Made by a program: the position numbers and the translations under genes
Assembly: GCA_007134805.1 (NCBI GenBank)
Contig: SLKB01000147.1
Span: 1-6,084, forward strand
DNA length: 6,084 bases
Direction: 5' to 3'
DNA from: Paracoccaceae bacterium
Lineage (GTDB): Bacteria; Pseudomonadota; Alphaproteobacteria; Rhodobacterales; Rhodobacteraceae
The notes under the pieces: model-generated
What the model was told of the DNA's origin: nothing
What the model saw: only the letters and a program-made list of their open reading frames with translations
The model's database searches: none
Shown: piece by piece, positions 4,988 through 6,084 of the stretch
Layout of the letters: each line of letters starts with the position of its first letter
Numbering within the stretch: position 1 is the stretch's first letter

Positions 4988-6084
4988 CGGATCAGGACGG
5001 GAATGCAGTCAACCGACTGGTCCATGAGCACAGCACAGAAGCGCCGCGCATCGCGTTCATCGTCGAACCCATGCGCGCGGAGACGGTAGAAGACCGAGCC
5101 CCCTGAATGCGCAGCCTCGATCACCCGGCTCCGATCATCGAGCAGCGGGGAGAAACGCTGCGCCAGAGTGTCCCACGCTGCACGCGCGGCACCCGCATCA
5201 TCATAGGCGCCAAGCTGGACCAGCCGCGTTCCCGGGCCGATCGAGGCGGGATCGACATCGATATTGCGCGTCGCCGACAGCCCGGCCGCAACCGAGTTGG
5301 CGAGCGACGCGGCAAGGGCGTCGACATCACTCATGCTGTCGGAACTGGATCTGCGTGGCGCTGCTGCCGCGGCAGCGATCTGATCAGCATTACGCGCCGC
5401 CGGTCGGGGCGAGGCCTCGACCGCGCGCCGGCTGGGCGAGACAAAGCCCAGCACCGTGTCGGAAGTAGCGGGTGTGGGTGTTTCGCGCGGCAGCGATGCG
5501 GGGATGGGCGTGAGTCCATCACGAGCCGCCTCGCGCGCGGGTTGCGCGACATCCCGGCTAGGAGGGGTCGGCACGCTGTCTTCGGCGGCAAGCTGAAGCG
5601 GCGGGGGGGCGAGGACAATTGCCTCGCGCGCGGGCGCATCCTCGGCCGCGGCGAGTTCATTGACCGCAAGGCCCTGATGTGCCGCCTGCCGACCGCCCGG
5701 ATCTTCTGGTGTCACGCGCACTGGCCCTTCCAGCGCACGGACCACCGGGACGCCAGAAACATCGCGCTGCATCATCTGCCAGACCCAATTGCCCGAGAAG
5801 ATCAGAAGGCCGATCGAGAGCACGGCGCCAAGCCCCTGCGCAACCTTGCGAACCTGATCCTGCATCGGCCGCACGGCAGACCTCAGATCGTCAGGGTCCG
5901 CATCGAGAAAGGCGGGTGCGGTGCTAGGAAAACTGTCGAAGGCAGGCTGCTCCGGCATGGCGGCGGGCAAACCCAGCGCGGGCGTCAGCGGGTCATGCGG
6001 ATGCAACCAAGCATCCGTGACATCCGGCGATGCTGCCCGTCGCGGGTGCAAACGCGCAAGACCGTCGCCCGCCGTGCGCGCAGC
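4984..6084 (-). CDS. SPOR-domain cell-envelope protein (N-terminus uncertain, possibly beyond right edge)
   Basis: Numbering residues from a TTG at 6051, the protein has a cytoplasmic acidic/proline N-terminus, one transmembrane helix (about 73-93, ending GNWVWQMM), a periplasmic region with VPVVRALEGPVRVTPEDPGG (101-120), a long Ala/Pro/Arg-rich linker (about 135-265), and a C-terminal SPOR domain (about 275-355). The SPOR domain begins TRLVQLGAYDD and ends CIPVLIR, with cysteines at 339 and 349. SPOR domains bind glycan strands lacking stem peptides at division sites, which fits a single-pass envelope protein next to nagZ. The start is unresolved. The frame stays open to the window edge, and the first in-frame ATG (5958) and the TTG at 6051 both lack a Shine-Dalgarno. 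I therefore mark it as reaching the edge. In Rhodobacterales this gene usually follows argS, but no ArgS C-terminus is recognisable here. Confidence 0.85.
   Translation of the reverse strand, partial: AARTAGDGLARLHPRRAASPDVTDAWLHPHDPLTPALGLPAAMPEQPAFDSFPSTAPAFLDADPDDLRSAVRPMQDQVRKVAQGLGAVLSIGLLIFSGNWVWQMMQRDVSGVPVVRALEGPVRVTPEDPGGRQAAHQGLAVNELAAAEDAPAREAIVLAPPPLQLAAEDSVPTPPSRDVAQPAREAARDGLTPIPASLPRETPTPATSDTVLGFVSPSRRAVEASPRPAARNADQIAAAAAAPRRSSSDSMSDVDALAASLANSVAAGLSATRNIDVDPASIGPGTRLVQLGAYDDAGAARAAWDTLAQRFSPLLDDRSRVIEAAHSGGSVFYRLRAHGFDDERDARRFCAVLMDQSVDCIPVLIR

Noticed and set aside
4442..5089. A 215-codon plus-strand open frame
   Set aside because: It is antisense to nagZ and the SPOR gene end. 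The minus-strand proteins carry clear catalytic motifs while this one has low-complexity Arg/His composition.
461..6029. Recurring ACATCCGG near 461, 3980 (opposite strand) and 6020
   Set aside because: The copies are short, lie in coding or junction sequence in different contexts, and do not extend beyond eight to ten bases. Chance recurrence in G+C-rich DNA is enough.

Overview
The window looks like a stretch of core chromosome from a high-G+C alphaproteobacterium, most probably of the Rhodobacterales/Rhodobacteraceae. The evidence is the gene content (an MJ0042-type zinc-ribbon gene divergent from ftsE-ftsX-plsC, and a SPOR-domain gene overlapping nagZ), the strong G/C bias at third codon positions, and the style of the proteins. 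The family-level placement is from memory of such genomes, not from a search. I see no mobile element, CRISPR array, tRNA or rRNA, and almost all of the DNA is coding.

Left part: positions 1-582 on the minus strand hold the first 194 codons of a zinc-ribbon membrane/regulatory protein that runs off the left edge. A 164-bp divergent spacer (583-746) separates it from a tightly packed plus-strand cluster. That cluster is ftsE (747-1418), ftsX (1415-2287, 4-base GTGA overlap) and a PlsC-type 1-acyl-glycerol-3-phosphate acyltransferase (2287-3024, 1-base TGATG overlap). The junctions suggest translational coupling of the FtsEX division ABC complex with a phospholipid-synthesis enzyme.

Right part: a second cluster on the minus strand converges on the first. 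In its own transcription order it is a SPOR-domain cell-envelope protein (reading frame open to the right edge), nagZ (overlapping by ATGA) and, 14 bases further on, a LysR-family regulator. The two clusters meet tail to tail across 59 bases (3025-3083).

Functionally the window groups envelope growth and division. FtsEX controls septal peptidoglycan hydrolysis from the membrane, PlsC makes phosphatidic acid, the SPOR protein probably binds septal glycan strands, and NagZ recycles cell-wall fragments in the cytoplasm. The LysR target is unknown. I found no clearly new system. The points worth a second look are the overlapping promoter candidates between the zinc-ribbon gene and ftsE, the Glu-to-Gln change in PlsC motif III, and a LysR gene following nagZ where I would have expected scpA.
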